Source: an uncultured Eubacterium sp. (GTDB lineage Bacteria > Bacillota > Clostridia > Lachnospirales > Lachnospiraceae). From it: a stretch of 34,132 bases of DNA. Location of the stretch: positions 1 through 34,132 of the forward strand of contig CATLIX010000037.1 of the NCBI GenBank assembly GCA_949959185.1, read 5' to 3'. A program made the position numbers and the translations under genes. Position 1 is the first letter of the stretch. Every line of letters begins with the position of its first letter. Shown here piece after piece: positions 33,995 to 34,132 of this stretch. The notes below the pieces were generated by a model. The model did not search any database and was not told the origin of the DNA. It saw nothing but the letters and a program-made list of their open reading frames with translations.

Positions 33995-34132
33995 AAAAAA
34001 AACAGGCAGCAGACCGCCTGACAGTCAGGCTGACCGCTGCCGAAGCAGCTCCTGTCTGAGGCCTGGGGTGCGTTCCGCACATAGCCTGCATTTTGAGCTC
34101 ATGCATACCAGTATGATTCGCCCGCAATGCAG
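33995..34132 (-). ncRNA. 3' end of a highly structured minus-strand transcript of unknown family
   Basis: On the minus strand the stretch folds into a chain of stems. They are CTGCATT / AATGCAG, an inner CATAC / GTATG, GTGCG-GAA-CGCAC and AGCTGC-TTCG-GCAGC. It ends in a nested hairpin GGCAGC...GCCTGA-CTG-TCAGGC...GCTGCC (34005-34041), followed by TG and eight T (33995-34002). The last T-run is a clear terminator. The GGCAGC arm is shared by two mutually exclusive stems. I do not recognise the RNA; it could be a non-coding RNA or a riboswitch-like leader whose 5' part lies outside the window. It is convergent with fbp. Confidence 0.45.

Noticed and set aside
32902-34080. 392-codon minus-strand frame opposite fbp
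   Set aside because: It is antisense to conserved fbp metal-binding and C-terminal regions and has low-complexity composition typical of shadows.

Overview
The window looks like a chromosomal segment of a low-to-mid GC, Gram-positive anaerobe, most likely a Lachnospiraceae (Clostridia) member. The support is the gene content (type III fructose-bisphosphatase, class II GalT, Firmicute-type GalK, clostridial ABC/permease pairs, a DUF134-NifX fusion), strong sigma-A promoters with 17-bp spacers, GGAGG-type ribosome binding sites, an Ile T-box leader and a lysine riboswitch. I see no tRNA, rRNA, transposase, prophage block or CRISPR array. Placement below family level is not supported by what I can see.

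Layout. 50-1879 (-) is typA/bipA. 2225-3172 (-), a secreted Ig-like protein, and 3401-3751 (+), an XRE regulator, form a divergent pair. They share an intergenic region with two TGCG-N4-CGCA palindromes placed on both promoters. 3906-4283 is a small DUF4190-like membrane protein. 4293-7953 is a T-box-controlled ileS, followed by glycogen phosphorylase, an EamA-family transporter and a TPR lipoprotein, ending at a bidirectional terminator. 12569-13567 (-) is a LacI-family repressor divergent from galK-galT (13893-16722), with palindromic and direct-repeat operator candidates between them. 17021-17761 (-) is a DUF134-NifX fusion divergent from hflX-yaaA-ABC ATPase-ABC permease (18073-22900). 22989-23957 (-) is a stand-alone fabH with a FabT-like box. 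Next come a DUF1624/acyltransferase-like membrane protein, a signal-less Amidase_3-SPOR protein, a degenerate ParA/MinD-like protein, a cyclophilin (-), a tandem-OB SSB-like protein and a small BtuR/CobA-like P-loop protein. 29548-31938 is a lysine-riboswitch-controlled dapA-dapB pair. The last gene is a type III fbp interrupted by an in-frame amber codon at codon 30. The right edge holds the 3' end of a highly structured minus-strand transcript.

How the genes work together. Regulated cassettes dominate. IleS is controlled by uncharged tRNA-Ile, DapAB by lysine, the Leloir genes by a GalR-like repressor and FabH probably by a fatty-acid regulator. The Ig-like surface protein is probably controlled by the neighbouring XRE protein. 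Glycogen phosphorylase, GalK/GalT and Fbp touch sugar-phosphate metabolism, but they sit in separate transcription units.

The most unusual material is a modular, hairpin-rich intergenic repeat family (around 1-40, 4628-4768, 16833-17020, 17852-17976 and 29836-30197). In both attenuator-controlled units it lies between the attenuator terminator and the start codon. Other points worth a second look are the amber codon in fbp, the operator inside a perfect TTGACA-17-TATAAT promoter, and the unidentified structured RNA at the right end. All assignments come from reading sequence and motifs; no database search was run.
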